Below, in pieces: positions 10,866 to 21,624 of a stretch of DNA of 64,000 bases. The stretch is taken from assembly GCA_947652605.1 (NCBI GenBank), contig OX393578.1, positions 32,989,470 to 33,053,469 on the forward strand, written 5' to 3'. Below the pieces are notes generated by a model. The model searched no databases. It saw only the letters and a program-made list of their open reading frames with translations, and was not told the origin of the DNA. Both the position numbers and the translations under genes were made by a program. This DNA is from Elmis aenea (Eukaryota; Arthropoda; Insecta; Coleoptera; Elmidae). Position 1 is the first letter of the stretch, and each line of letters opens with the position of its first letter.

Positions 10866-11360
10866 TATAGATATATAGATATATTTTTCGGGTTTTACCC
10901 CATTTTAAAGTAAGCATCGAGTTAAAATTTAAAAACCTGTAAAGGGACATTTTAAATAATCCTGGGCATGCGGGCAACTAATTTTTGTATTGTTTTTGGT
11001 CAAATACTCTTCCACTTTTCTGAAAACGTAATCCAAAGTCCATTTTAAATTAAATGCTCACAAAATATTGGTTTTTCGTGTACGTACGTCACTGTCGTAT
11101 TACTTCGGTGAACGCTCGGCCTTAGACCACGTCCAAGCTTAACACATTTCAGACGTTCGATGAAACAGTTATACAACCCATATTGCACATGCGACGTACC
11201 AGTGTTAATAATTTAATTTAATGATTCACAAAAAATTACCGTGAACTCAAAATAAACATGAAAGAAGCGGCGATCTTCATTTGTAACAGAATGCATTCTT
11301 TTACAGTAATAAAGAATAGCAAATCGATACTTTTCTTTAACATTTTGATCAATATTTGAT
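10866..11360. other. Intergenic, no gene seen
   Basis: Slightly more GC than its surroundings around 11085-11160 (CGTACGTACGTCACTGTCG..CGGTGAACGCTCGG) but no coding frame or recognised element. It may be old transposon sequence. Confidence 0.4.
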
Positions 11361-11363
11361 CAT

Positions 11364-11534
11364 CTGAATTACACTATCTAAAATTTAAGCACAGTATTTC
11401 GTAAAAACATATATTTAATTTTAAACTTGTCAATCCTACGTTCTCACAGACAATAAAAATAAACGTATAACGCTCTAATAAATTTATTTAATAATAACAT
11501 GTAGCAGCCAAACCATTACTAATGAATTACTCAC
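11364..11534 (-). other. Possible intron and second exon of member 3
   Basis: The minus strand has an acceptor CTTAAATTTTAG (11379-11378) followed by nine phase-matched codons (YSVIQMIKY) and a stop. A second acceptor 14 bases on (ATTCAG, 11365-11364) opens about 40 codons. Neither is supported by an obvious nearby AATAAA. Confidence 0.25.
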
Positions 11535-11643
11535 ATAAACGTGCTCTCCTTTTATTCCTTACTTCTACGTACACCGAAAGAAGAATTAAAGCAGAAAATG
11601 TTGTTAAAAACGTAACTAACGCTATAATCTTTTCTGTCTCCAT
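11535..11643 (-). CDS. Small membrane-peptide gene, member 3, first coding exon
   Basis: ATG at 11643 starts a 36-codon exon: head METEK, hydrophobic residues about 6-24 (IIALVTFLTTFSALILLSVY), then VEVRNKRRARL, a basic tail. It ends T|GTGAGT (11534-11529), phase 1. Length, MET start, VEVR motif, phase and promoter all match member 2, so the two are recent tandem copies about 6 kb apart. A CAGTGTGAAA block just upstream (11661-11652) recurs in member 1 and may mark transcription start. Function unknown. Confidence 0.7.
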
Positions 11644-11721
11644 AGCTATAATTTCACACTGTCTGACTGCTTCATTAAATATATTATTTTTCAATACTTG
11701 TTGATCGTTTTACTAACCGTC

Positions 11722-11760
11722 ATCGTGATAAGATAATAATTCGGTTATCGTATTGATTAC
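11722..11760 (-). promoter_or_regulatory. Conserved GATA promoter block of member 3
   Basis: GTGATAAGATAATAATTCGG followed by TTATCGTATTGATTACTAC lies about 80-115 bases upstream of the ATG and aligns with 5690-5730 before member 2. Confidence 0.55.
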
Positions 11761-12712
11761 TACTCTTCACGTTAAATTTATAGTATTATATTTAAAAGCA
11801 GGTGATAATTATGATACTTAGACACAATAATATTTTCGCCATTGTTTATTGAAATAAGATAAAAGTAGGATTGATCTTAGCAGGATGCTGTGCGTCAAAC
11901 TCATTTCAGTTTTCAGTCAATATTAAATAAATTTAGACACATTGACTCATGAATAATTTTTTTATATTTCCTCATATTCCTACATCCGTAAATTTAAGAC
12001 GCTTGTACTACAATCTGTGAATAAAAGAAGCAACTAAAAAAGCATCATAAGCCATATATTGGGAATACATGTATGCATATGCGGGTAATTGTCTTATACT
12101 ACAAAATTTTACCTTAAATATCAAAAAAAATTAAATATTGGTTTCGGTGTCCAAAGGGGAATAATCATGTTATTTAATAAACAATCGGTTCCCACAGTTT
12201 AACTTATAACCACATGATCATAAAATAGATCTACCAAATCAAAAAAAGTGCTATATATTCGACTGATAAAAACTAAACTCAGAAGTTATTACCTCGAATA
12301 TTTAGTTTGTTTTTAGAACTAATTCCAACAAAACTTGTAATTGGTTAAATGGCGGAAAAGCTGCCATCAATAGATAATTGATGTTTTGGTGTATCTCCAA
12401 AAATCATTATTCAATATTTTTGTATAGACACTGCTATGCTTTAAAGTCAATTTTTTAACATTTCTAATCATGTACAAATTCTAATACTTCCGTTGATATA
12501 TATATTTTTTAAATCAAGTACCAATTAGTAGATTTTGAGTACAGCTTCTTGGTAAATTATTACTAAGGGTATTTTTATAGCATGGAATTTAATCAAAATC
12601 AGTTACTTTCTTTAGCTTTTTCCCAAAAAGTTTGGGCACATAAATGATTTTCGTCCTACCGATATCTCATAGGTAATTATCTAGAAAAAATATAAGAAAA
12701 CGTATTATAATC
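11761..12712. other. Intergenic, no gene seen
   Basis: AT-rich. Contains GATA-like sites near 11799 and 11855 but no short hydrophobic exon with a donor on either strand. Confidence 0.4.
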
Positions 12713-13105
12713 AGGGACTGAGAACGGAACGAAAACGTTAAACGAAATTGACCGAAATTTTTTTTATGAACGAAAACGAAAACGAAACCGGAATTATTAT
12801 TTTTCGTTCAAGAACGAAAACGAAATAAATATTTTTTGAAACCGGTTTTAACGGGTTTTATAATTATTTAAAATTTATTTGTTAAACAAAAACGTGAATT
12901 TACCTTCTATGCTGGGGAGACCGACGAGGCAGCAAAATATCTCCCTGGAAATAAGTGAGCTTCACTTTTCTCCATATACATTATGCATTAACAACTTTAT
13001 TTGATTGGTGAAAAACATAAATCATCCAAAATGTAACAAAATATTAAAACTGTTAAATTTTACGAGCTTAAGCAATATTACTACAGTAATTTTTTAAATT
13101 TTTAA
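12713..13105. mobile_element. hAT-like element fragment, CAGGGACTGAGAACGGAAC end
   Basis: Starts CAGGGACTGAGAACGGAACG, then repeated GAACGAAAACGAAAACG and AAACCGGTTTTAACGGG. The block CTTCTATGCTGGGGAGACC and the following AAGTGAGCTTCACTTTTCTC are found inverted at 24950-25178. 13030-13100 matches 16895-16970. No transposase frame. The opposite end was not identified. Confidence 0.6.
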
Positions 13106-13750
13106 AACAAGTAACAGGTTGGGTTTGGTTTTATATTTTCACATATATTATTGTAATATTCGTCGGCAGCTGTTGTCAAACTTTTATTGCACTGAAAATA
13201 CAATAGATAAGTTGTATCTCTTCCAATGAATATAATACACAAGTTTAAATTTACTTTTTTACAGTTTATCGATTTAAACTTCGTATCGATATTTTGTTGG
13301 ACTTCGAAATCAACTAAACTCTATCGTGTAAAATATTTTTAGTTGTTGTTTTCATCCTTTAATTTTTTATTAAAATACCAATAGAAATTTAAACAATTAT
13401 CACCCTAAGTGTGCGTATTAATTCACATTTTGAAGTAAGATATACATAAGCGTTTCAAAGCAAACTATATTTTTTGGGCTTAAGTACGATAAAGATATTC
13501 GTCTGTGAATCTGGAGAGCTTTTAATATTGTAATTAACGTATTTCAGAAAATTTGACGTCAAAAAATCACGAGAAAAATATTTATAATGTTGTTTAGTTT
13601 TGTTTATTTAGTAATTAATCATAAAACCACATTTCTTGTCATTTTCGCTTTAAAAAAAACTTTTAAGTAGAACCATTACAAATATGTATTACATGAAATT
13701 AAAATTAAAATATTCTTAACGTCAATCGCTTCGACTAATCTTTTGTTGAC
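13106..13750. other. Intergenic, no gene seen
   Basis: AT-rich sequence between the hAT-like fragment and the promoter of the plus-strand peptide. Nothing recognised. Confidence 0.4.
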
Positions 13751-13759
13751 ACAAATTTT

Positions 13760-13800
13760 ACATTATCTTTGAATATAAAATTCAAAGATAATATCAAATG
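13760..13800 (+). promoter_or_regulatory. Palindromic GATA pair upstream of the plus-strand peptide
   Basis: TTATCTTTGAATATAAAATT followed by CAAAGATAATATC forms an inverted pair of AGATAA sites about 160-190 bases before the ATG at 13955. The spacing is like that of the minus-strand members. Confidence 0.4.
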
Positions 13801-13954
13801 CGTTAGATCACATGCTCTGAAAATATTGAGAGTGTCAAATTACCAAAGAAGATATCAAATGTAATAAAATCTGCAGTAAAATCGCTAAGCGTGGCAGTTT
13901 AAAATTTTTCTTGGTACAGTATTCTAGTATTCACATTTTGTAAAATAAGCCATC

Positions 13955-14065
13955 ATGAAAGTAGCACAAATGATAGCTGTGGTGGTGGTATCTGAGTTAT
14001 TATTTGTTTATATAGTCTGGATATTGTTTAAAGAGTTTAATAAAAAAGACAAGAAGGATAAATAG
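13955..14065 (+). CDS. Single-pass membrane micropeptide, 36 residues, plus strand
   Basis: ATG at 13955, stop TAG at 14063-14065. The product has a short head (MKVAQ), a hydrophobic helix at residues about 6-25 (MIAVVVVSELLFVYIVWILF), then KEFNKKDKKDK, a lysine-rich cytosolic-type tail. The design matches the minus-strand array but it lies on the opposite strand. A perfect GTAAGT donor overlaps the stop: the G of TAG is its first base, which would be phase 2, not phase 1. The best downstream acceptors (for example TTTGTCTTACAG near 14617) begin with A, which would again make a stop (TA+A). So the peptide is 36 residues spliced or not. Member or look-alike is undecided; function unknown. Confidence 0.5.
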   Translation: MKVAQMIAVVVVSELLFVYIVWILFKEFNKKDKKDK

Positions 14066-14128
14066 TAAGTAATTTAATTTATTTCACTCAGTTTCACATA
14101 ATAATATCTTTTGCTCTTTTTTACTCAA

Positions 14129-14460
14129 TCTATATATATAAAAGAGCTTGTTTGTTTGTTTGTGTGTTTGTGTGTTTGTTTGTTCGTTATAGAATCCTAG
14201 GTCCGTTGACCGATCGGGACCAAATTTTGCACAGTTACTATTTAGGACCCAACGGATTAAACGTCGTATAAAGAACGGCCGTAAACGACCGGGAACGGCC
14301 GGAAACGTCTGGTAACGTTCGCCGAGCGCGAGCGCGCAGCGCGAGTAGTCTGTGATTGTTATCTGGGAACGTCCGCCGGTCGCGAGCGCGGAGCGCGATT
14401 TGTCTGTGATTGATAAAAGAGAATTGTAATCACCCGTGCAACGCGGAGTCAATCAGCTAG
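14129..14460 (+). mobile_element. Non-autonomous Helitron, complete, 332 bp
   Basis: Starts TCTATATATATAAAAGAGC after an A and ends GCAACGCGGAGTCAATCAGC then CTAG before a T. That is the Helitron rule: 5' TC, 3' CTAG, insertion between A and T, no target duplication. Internal (TTTG)n and GGTCCGTTGACCGATCGGG match the reversed copy at 8494-8999. The middle has GAACGGCCG repeats and GAGCGCGCAGCGCGAG. Open frames through it are not genes. Confidence 0.75.
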
Positions 14461-14880
14461 TATCTAATAAATCAATAACAAAAAACCGAATGAGAACATC
14501 TTCGCATATTTATTTTGAATATAATAAACTGGACTTGCTAGAAATGGGACAAATCACAATATTTCAATCATTTGTTGTAGAAAAACAACAGATTAGAGAA
14601 GTAATATTTGTCTTACAGAATTTTTTTAAAGAATTGTTTGTTTTCAATATTTTAGAATTATTTTACATTACATATAGTTTACTTACACCCCGTGTAACGG
14701 TTTTCATTTATACAAATAATGTTACCCGATATTATAATTGTTGGCAGTTGCATTTGTACTTTTAAGAACAATAAACAGTTTCTTATTTTATGAAATATTA
14801 CGTTGTTGAAACGTAGTTAGGCGAAACCAGAGATTATTCTTGTTGGAGATATACCTATTATAGAAAACTAAGTAGCATAA
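14461..14880. other. Intergenic, no gene seen
   Basis: AT-rich. Contains good acceptor-like sites (near 14617 and 14655) downstream of the micropeptide donor but no coding exon that I can support. Confidence 0.35.
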
Positions 14881-16182
14881 AAGCAACAAATGGGCGGATA
14901 TTGGTTAATAAATATTTTCAATAATACTTGGGAAAAACCAACTGATTCCAATGCACCAATTCGGCTTTAGGGAGAGGCACTCCACTATAGAACAAGTCCA
15001 CAGGTTGGTGCGACAAATAAATAATGACTTCGACGAAAAAAAATATAGCTGTGCAGTCTTCCTGGACGTGTCACAAGCTTTTGATAAGGTCTGGCACACG
15101 GGCCTTCTTTATAAAATCAAAAAACAGATGCCTTATAACATCTACGAAGTACTAAAATCTTACATTAGCGAGAGACACTTCCAGGTAAGACAACAAGATA
15201 TTTACACTGACCTGCACCCGATCTATAGTGGTCCCGCAAGGCAGCATCTTGGGGCCAACCTTGTACCAACTGTACACCGCGGACTTGCCACTGTCGCCAA
15301 ATACTAAAACTGCAACCTTTGCAGACGATACGGCTGTAATGGCGTCAGATAAAGATGCAAAAATAGTAACGAAGCACCTACAGCAACATCTAAATAAAAT
15401 TCAACATTGGTGTAGACGATGGAGAATCAAACTGAATGAACAAAAGTCCGTACAAATTACATTCACCCTAAAAAGAGACAGCTGGCAACCAGTCAATATG
15501 AATGGTAAGGAACTACCACAGGCAGAATCAGTTAAGTACCTGGGAATGCACCTCGACCGACGCATGAACTGGAGGACACATATATGGCAGAAAAGGAAGC
15601 AGCTAGGAATAAAACTAAGCAAAATGTACTGGTTACTAGGAAGAAATTAAAACTTTCATTAGAAAATAAATTGCTCATCTACAAGTGCGTGCTTAAACCG
15701 GTCTGGACATACGGCCTGCAGTTGTGGGGTACAGCCGCTAACTCTAACATCGATATCCTAGAAAGGTTTCAGGCCAAAGTGTTGCGAATGCTAGTTGACG
15801 CCCCATGGTTCGTTACGAACGAAATGATAAGACAGGACTTACAAATAGTGCCAGTAAAAGAAGAAATAAAAAAGTACTGCAAAAGATACATGGACAGGCT
15901 TAGTCAGCATCCCAACCACCTGGCCGCGAACCTGATCAATGAAGGGACAGACAAGCGAAGACTAAAGCGCTGGAGAACAGCAGACTTAATAGAACGTTAT
16001 GAGTAGTAGATAAGTACATAGAAATAAGTTCTTATGTTTATTGAAGGAGTGGGTGCCACTGGGCAGCCACTTACATGTCTCTCTGTTACGTTATTTTAAT
16101 TGTGTCAATGTCAAAGGATTTGTTTATTGTCTTCGGACAGATGGCAAATGTTATGGGAGAAAAAAATAAAAAAAAAAAAAAA
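14881..16182 (+). mobile_element. Jockey-type LINE, 5'-truncated, with poly(A)
   Basis: A reverse-transcriptase segment is followed by a short 3' untranslated region and an A-rich tail near 16162-16182. The 5' half, including gag and endonuclease, is missing. That is the usual product of incomplete reverse transcription. Confidence 0.75.
14924..16006 (+). pseudogene. Reverse transcriptase of a Jockey-type LINE, frame-shifted
   Basis: Three consecutive frames form one protein. 14951 to about 15230 has FGFRERHSTIEQVHRL and AVFLDVSQAFDKVWH (finger and palm motif A). 15228-15650 has VPQGSILGPTLYQLY and FADDTA (catalytic aspartates at residues 33-34 of that piece) and YLGMHLDRRMNW. 15650-16006 has LKPVWTYGLQLWG and LVDAPWFVTN, typical of the C-terminal region of Jockey-clade elements. 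Two shifts (near 15230 and 15640) inactivate it. The catalytic motif itself is still intact. A diverged relative lies at 37740-38538. Confidence 0.8.
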
Positions 16183-16890
16183 CTTGGGTATTTGAGCTTT
16201 AGAGCATGTAATTGTAGTGTCTATTGCAGAGAGTAAAAATATGCAGTTCTTTTTAATAAATGAACTGTAATAAATAATAATGGGCAAATAATAAATATTT
16301 GTTTTTTGGTAGGTTTTTGTCTATTAGCAACGATAGCTAAGAAATTTAAGTTTAAAAATTTTGATCGATTTCAGTGTTTTCGTTATACCTATTGCGCAAG
16401 CCATGGAATTTTTAAAAACAAAACAATATCTTGTATTTTTATTATTTATGGAGATAGCAACAGTGCCACATCGAAAAGTGAAACATCCAGTGTAAGACAG
16501 AATCTCATGTTGAGTTTTGAATTTAGGATACCCTGTAGCAGGGTTGGCCTTATTATTTTGAATTAAAATCACGATTTAAATCAAACTTTATTTATTTTCA
16601 CGATTCAACGTCTCACGTCACATGTAAATTAAATGAACGTTTTACTTTGCCCTGCAAAAATTGTCTATTGGCTTCTTATAGATCGGGGAGAAATACAGTC
16701 GCTACAGGAATGTTTTTTGCTAGAGACGCATTCTGGTAGATTTACTTTGTAAAATTTCACAATAATTTTTAATTTTAGGGTCTAAAGATCTACAGCGTTA
16801 TTTAAAAAGTCTGCAACAATTGGAAAAGTGTTTTATTATTGATTTCTCAGAAAATTTTATTCTTGATAAAAGTTGATGGATGACCTAAAA
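16183..16890. other. Intergenic, no gene seen
   Basis: AT-rich, with overlapping short frames on both strands at 16306-16572. The two frames contradict each other and no domain is recognised. Confidence 0.4.
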
Positions 16891-17690
16891 CTAATCCAAA
16901 ATGTAACAAAATATTAAAACTGTTTAATTTTACGGCTTTAAGCAATATTACTACAGTAATTTTTTAAATTGTATGTAATTTTGCTACCCTTATTGTCAGT
17001 ACAAGACTCTTATATCACTTTCATTCTGTATATTTTTTTGAAAAAGTTCTGCAAAATTAAAAATCTTGCTCTCTATACAAAATGTAAATCAGTTTTAATT
17101 TTATCTGATAATGATAAAAATTGTTAGATGGTGTTGTTACTTAAAAAAATTAGGTTTATGTCCAGGAATGGGGACTGGGGAGTCGGAGTCAGTAGTCGGA
17201 GATCGAGGCAGTGACGTCGAAAGGGGTAGGAGCGATGGGGTAAAATTTCCCGGGGCCGGAATTTACAGAGGCCCGGACATTATTCAACAATATTTTTTTA
17301 AGTAAATAAATTTTAAATAAATTATTTGAAAATTTATTTACTTGGGGCTCATGTAAAAACATTTCCCCGAACACGGCAACGTCTCTCGTCGCGCTTAAGT
17401 CAAGGTGTCGAGGCTTCTTGGAGGAGTTGAAAGTCGGAAAAACTATCGACTCCCGATTTTTTGATTCAGTTTTTATCAAGGATGAGAACAGAATGAAAAC
17501 GAAAACAAAATAACGATGTTAGTCGAAATCTTTTAAAGAACGGAAAAAAGGACAGTTTGTGTATAGTGCGTTATTGAAAGGAGTTAGAGTCGATTTTAAA
17601 TAATACCGACTCCGGTAGTCGAGAGTCGGTAGTCGTTTATTTTTCTGCAGACTCCTCATCCCTGTTCACATCTATAGTATTTTTTTTTTT
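16891..17690. mobile_element. hAT-like degenerate element
   Basis: 16895-16970 matches 13030-13100 of the CAGGGACTGAGAAC family. 17160-17290 (GGGACTGGGGAGTCGGAGTC) and 17575-17665 (GAGTCGGTAGTCG..GCAGACTCCTCATCCCTG) are GC-richer inverted segments. 17475-17520 has GAGAACAGAATGAAAACGAA. Probably one or two decayed elements. No transposase recognised. Confidence 0.45.
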
Positions 17691-18210
17691 TTTAATATTC
17701 AAATACTCATAATTGTTGTCTTGTTTTTAGTTAGAAATAAATGTTATACAATTATAGATAGTAATTACTACGAAAATCTTAAAAATAATCGTGATACTGG
17801 ATTAGATTTTAAGTTTGTGAAATTTTTATATGGGTTTTATATTACATGGCAATGTTAATCTGATGAAAATTCACTATTTTTGGATTGTTTGCTTTAATCT
17901 TACAAATTGCGATAATATTATGCTGTAGTATTTAATGTCTTGATAATCTTGATCAATATCTTTTAAAGCAAAAATTCAATATGCTCCTGTAAGAAATTAT
18001 AAAGTTAATGTTAATCCAAAACAGACGAAAAGTCTGATGCAAAAGTTAAAACAAAGTTTTGCGCAGGGAATAAAAAGTGGTTTCAAGAATGTGCTTTCAA
18101 TTTTTGAACATCGCTAAACACAAGAGCGCCTCAATAATTTTGTCATTCGATTTAGGTTTAGCATCAAAGTATACAAGTATTTCCCAATTTAAGTGATGGC
18201 TCTTAAGATT
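17691..18210. other. Intergenic, possible distal exon of member 4
   Basis: Mostly featureless. The right part, on the minus strand, carries a 38-codon frame reachable from member 4 through an acceptor CATCTAACTAG near 18215. This is weak evidence on its own. Confidence 0.25.
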
Positions 18211-18522
18211 ACCTAGTTAGATGCCAATATTGAGAATTTGCTACACTGTGTTTATAAATGTTAACCGTTAAAAACAGAGACTAAATTTTTGTTTTCTGAT
18301 TAATGTTAGCATGGCTATATGTAATTTTGGATTGTTAATAGAAAAATTATTATTAATTCTTTGAATGAAAATAAAATTATATTTTGTCTAACGTTTATAA
18401 CCAGTAAAAATGATATAAATTATCGTATAATACAAGGCCAATTCTTAAATGTTGTGTTAATATTATGTTGTTGAGTTTGCATAATAATTTGTAGCGAAAA
18501 AGTTACCTTAGTATACACTTAC

Positions 18523-18664
18523 TGCAATTAATTTCACGTGAGTACGCTCTAGATGGATATCTTCTAATATTACGTTCACGATTACCACTACAAACCGAAC
18601 CATTTTCAGGACAACAACATCGTATGAAACAAACAATAATACACGTCAAACAATGGTTAAACAT
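18523..18664 (-). CDS. Small cysteine-rich membrane-peptide gene, member 4, first coding exon
   Basis: ATG at 18664 opens 47 codons. Residues 1-19 (MFNHCLTCIIVCFIRCCCP) are hydrophobic with six cysteines, ending in a CCC cluster like those of members 5 and 6. A polar and basic part follows (ENGSVCSGNRERNIRRYPSR). The exon ends A|GTAAGT (18522-18517), phase 1. The hydrophobic stretch is short for a full helix, so palmitoylation-assisted anchoring is an alternative to a transmembrane helix. Several downstream acceptors (near 18390, 18270 and 18215) give short or 38-codon ends; none can be preferred. Confidence 0.5.
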
Positions 18665-18723
18665 TAAGGTGCGGCTTTACTAACTAACTCAGCAATATTC
18701 AACTAAGTTTATTGTTAAAAGTG

Positions 18724-18756
18724 AATCAGATAACGTTTATCAAAATTTTATCAGCC
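18724..18756 (-). promoter_or_regulatory. Triple GATA cluster upstream of member 4
   Basis: CAGATAACGTTTATCAAAAT and TTTATCAGCC place three GATAA/TTATC cores within 28 bases, about 63-90 bases upstream of the ATG. Confidence 0.5.
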
Positions 18757-19242
18757 TTCGAGACAAGGGTAACAGTCGATAATAATAACCTAATTCAAAC
18801 TATACTGTTCAGAGTACTTCGATGATTTTAACGCTTACTTGACTGCAAAAACTTTTTTTTTTCTGTATAAATCATGTACGAAACAAAAGTTTGTAACGAC
18901 ATTGAGCATAATAATTTTAAACCGCATAGAATGCGATAAGTAAACTGTTATCAGTGTATGAATAAATGTTATACCTCATAGTCAAGTAATAAGCAACGCT
19001 ATACCATATAACAAGCAAAATATTTGCCTTTGTACAATTTCATATTAGCAATAAAACGTTTAATGCAAATAAAATTGTGATAAGATGTCCGCTAAAGTAA
19101 TGTGATAACGTGATTTTAAAACTACCTAAACCGAAGTTTAAAGTGTTAATAGGCATCATAATACCTCATCTATTGGTTAACACGCTAAGAGCTACTGAAT
19201 AATTCGTCTTGACTAGGACACCATGTATAATAATTTGTTGTA
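18757..19242. other. Upstream region of member 4; no gene seen
   Basis: Further GATA cores at 18936 (GCGATAAG), 18949 (GTTATCAG), 19078 (GTGATAAG) and 19105 (GTGATAACG) may extend the regulatory region. A strong donor-like GTAAGC (minus, near 18838) follows only a 13-residue charged frame. Confidence 0.35.
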
Positions 19243-19848
19243 TACAGGGTGTGTATAATCTGGCGGAAGCGCTACACGTGGCGATGTTCTTCGTAAAATT
19301 GTCTTTATACAAAAATGTTGTACCATGCTTGCTGTGTCTGCAAGACGTCCTCAAAGTTTTGACATTCAGTCTATTAAAAAGCGTTATTATTTAATATTTT
19401 TTAATGAAACAGCTGCGATTTGGAATAAAAATAAATTTCGAATAACATTTTGTGTTTTTCCTTTCAAAAATCGATGTTGAAAATATGTAAATCACTGATT
19501 TGAATGAAAATAATACACATGGAAACATTGTCATTAGCTGTCATCCTTGTTTTTCTCGTAATCATTTCTAGTTTGTGTTAGACGATACTTGAAAGTTTGC
19601 AGCTATGTTTACGAACTGAAGGCTTTCAGTTCGAGCAAATATTATAAATACCTAAGTAAAAATTGATGATAAAAAAATGTCCAAATGCAAATCAATGTAC
19701 GCAATGTTGCCAAGTTTTTGTTTCATTAAATGGTTCTTGATGCCATAGGAAGCATGGTACAACATTTTTGTATCAAGATTTTCGACTTAAAATTTTACGA
19801 AGAACATCGTCACGTGTAGCGCTTCCGCCAATTTATACACACCCTGTA
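19243..19848. mobile_element. MITE, TACAGGGTGTGTATAA family, copy 1
   Basis: Begins TACAGGGTGTGTATAATCTGG and ends with the inverse (CCAATTTATACACACCCTGTA), flanked by TA. The subterminal GGAAGCGCTACACGTGGCGA is mirrored. Arms are about 110 bp. A second copy is at 49134-49761. No coding capacity. Confidence 0.8.
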
Positions 19849-21000
19849 TAATTGGGCGACATAACTAATAAAATATATTCGAACTAAAACACTAAACTAC
19901 ATCAATGTGCAGTAAAAAAAATGATCAAAAAACTCAAAATGTTTTAAAAGTAATGGAAAAAACAGCTGTCAATTTTTTTATTAGTTTGACCTGCCCGTCT
20001 TGTCCAATATTATTACTTTTTAAAACCATTTTTTGATTTTTACTTGTGATCTACAGCAAAACTAACCATTACACCCGAATAAAACTAAAATATGTGCCGT
20101 AATGACTACGATAATGTGCAGCACATAAACAAAATTAGTATGTGCTGCGCGACAGTAAAGCATTTGAAATCAAAAGACGTTAAAAACGGATAATGATTTC
20201 TTAATACTATGACTCGCCGCAAAATTTTCCAACAACTGTGCTATTTACACCGATCCTATATCTTTTACGATTAAAAAGTTATCAACACAAGCTGTAGTAA
20301 AATTGGTAGTCAGTGTATTGATAAGTGTTTGACCAACGTTTTTTTATAACCATAGTTAAAGGTGTTAAAAGAAAAGAATCAGATTCAAGAAGAGTCGAGA
20401 TCGATAATAACAAAGCTCTAAGTATAAAGAATATTCTAACAAAAGGTTAAATTCTTCTAAATCAATAAAAAATTAAATTGTTTAAAACAATTTTTATTAG
20501 GAATCACACAACTGTTAACAAACAAAATTAATTTTTTGAACTCAAATAATTTCTTTAAACATTTTAGGATGTATATATTTGCAATCTGCTTACCATAAAG
20601 CATTACGAAAATTTGTCGATAAATCTCGACTTTCAAGCAAAATATAATATTTCTATAACTATTTTTACAGGAGTTTGAAATTCAAAGAAATAACTAAAAC
20701 GTATTAAAGAAATTAAATAAATGTTTTTAGAATACCGGTGTATTGTGCAATATTACTTGAATTTCGTTTCTTTAAGGTCGTAAGTTGACACTTAAAGCTT
20801 ATCGGTCTATATCACAATAGGTTTAAAATTAAATTAACAATAAGAGTAGGCTCATTATAAACCTATTGTTAATTTCGTCATTCGATGTACCTATCTTTAT
20901 AACAAGTTATATTAATAAACAGTATCAAATTTTGTTAAAATTTTTGATAAGAATTTTATATTATATATTGAGATATTAATTAAATGTGCAAAAAATCCTT
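19849..21000. other. Intergenic, no gene seen
   Basis: AT-rich. A GATA-like group sits at 20279-20325 (GTTATCAACA, TTGATAAGTG), but the minus-strand frames below it are not hydrophobic and lack a phase-1 donor. Otherwise nothing is recognised. Confidence 0.4.
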
Positions 21001-21022
21001 AAACCAAATACAACTGAAGTTT

Positions 21023-21133
21023 TTTTATTTTGATTTCAAAAATACGTACAACGGTAAATTTTCCGTAACCAGACAAGAGATCATAAACCTTATCATGTAG
21101 GATGTAGGCCATGTTTTTCAACATAGCAACAAC
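21023..21133 (-). CDS. Member 5, candidate second exon and poly(A) signal
   Basis: The acceptor TTTTAATATTTTAG (AG at 21135-21134) is followed by GT that completes the split codon as Cys, then 12 codons (CCYVEKHGLHPT) and a stop at 21095-21093. AATAAA on the minus strand lies at 21028-21023, 65 bases further. The resulting intron is 116 bases and the whole protein 55 residues. The cysteines at the join continue the cysteine-rich character of exon 1. This is the best local second exon in the array. It would be spurious if the exon joins a distant common exon. Confidence 0.45.
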
Positions 21134-21250
21134 CTAAAATATTAAAAGTAAGTAATAAGTCTCAACCCAAATCATGTACTGTTAAAAAGTAGAACTAAAC
21201 TGTATAAAAAAAAACAAATCCTGACATTTTTGGAAATAAAAAATACTCAC

Positions 21251-21377
21251 AAGTATCACCGTTACTTTGTTTTCGCGACCATCTTTTTTGCATGCAGCAT
21301 TCGCAAAGCTTCACCATCAAGACACCCGAACACACGCAACAGCACACAATATCGCAAATTGCTTCAGCTCCGCTCAT
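21251..21377 (-). CDS. Small cysteine-rich membrane-peptide gene, member 5, first coding exon
   Basis: ATG at 21377 starts 42 codons. An acidic head (MSGAEA) leads to a cysteine-studded hydrophobic segment at residues about 7-24 (ICDIVCCCVCSGVLMVKL), then CECCMQKRWSRKQ, a basic tail. It ends T|GTGAGT (21250-21245), phase 1. An in-frame ATG exists at 21482, but the intervening stretch is unlike other members and overlaps the GATA promoter cluster, so 21377 is preferred. Nine cysteines in 30 residues suggest S-acylation or metal binding; this is inference. Closest in style to members 4 and 6. Confidence 0.6.
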
Positions 21378-21455
21378 TTTTCTTGTTAATTCGCGAAACA
21401 CTATCTGTACGACCCCATATGTTGATTTGAACAGAGATTTTACAAGTATTTTAAA

Positions 21456-21486
21456 GCCGAGATAACATTTATCTGTTATCAACTCA
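21456..21486 (-). promoter_or_regulatory. Triple GATA cluster upstream of member 5
   Basis: GAGATAACATTTATCTGTTATC packs three GATA cores into 23 bases, 80-105 bases upstream of the ATG. Another TTATCTTT follows near 21522. Confidence 0.55.
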
Positions 21487-21624
21487 ACCGTTCATGTGAA
21501 CACAGACAGTTTTTAAATTTTTATCTTTTTAGTAATTCTGGATTTACCTTTGAATGTGCTTTAAAAAATTTCCGACGCTGATATTTACATGAAATGTAAC
21601 GATCAGTAAAACGATTTAAGAACT

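Noticed and set aside
16404..16494. Plus-strand frame MEFLKTKQYLVFLLFMEIAT as a micropeptide
   Set aside because: No good donor, no GATA cluster, no paralogue. Chance is likely in AT-rich DNA.
18780..18880. Strong GTAAGC donor on the minus strand upstream of member 4
   Set aside because: The preceding frame is 13 charged residues in phase 2; no membrane segment.
21378..21482. Longer N-terminus for member 5 starting at 21482
   Set aside because: It would run through the GATA promoter cluster and has no counterpart in other members.
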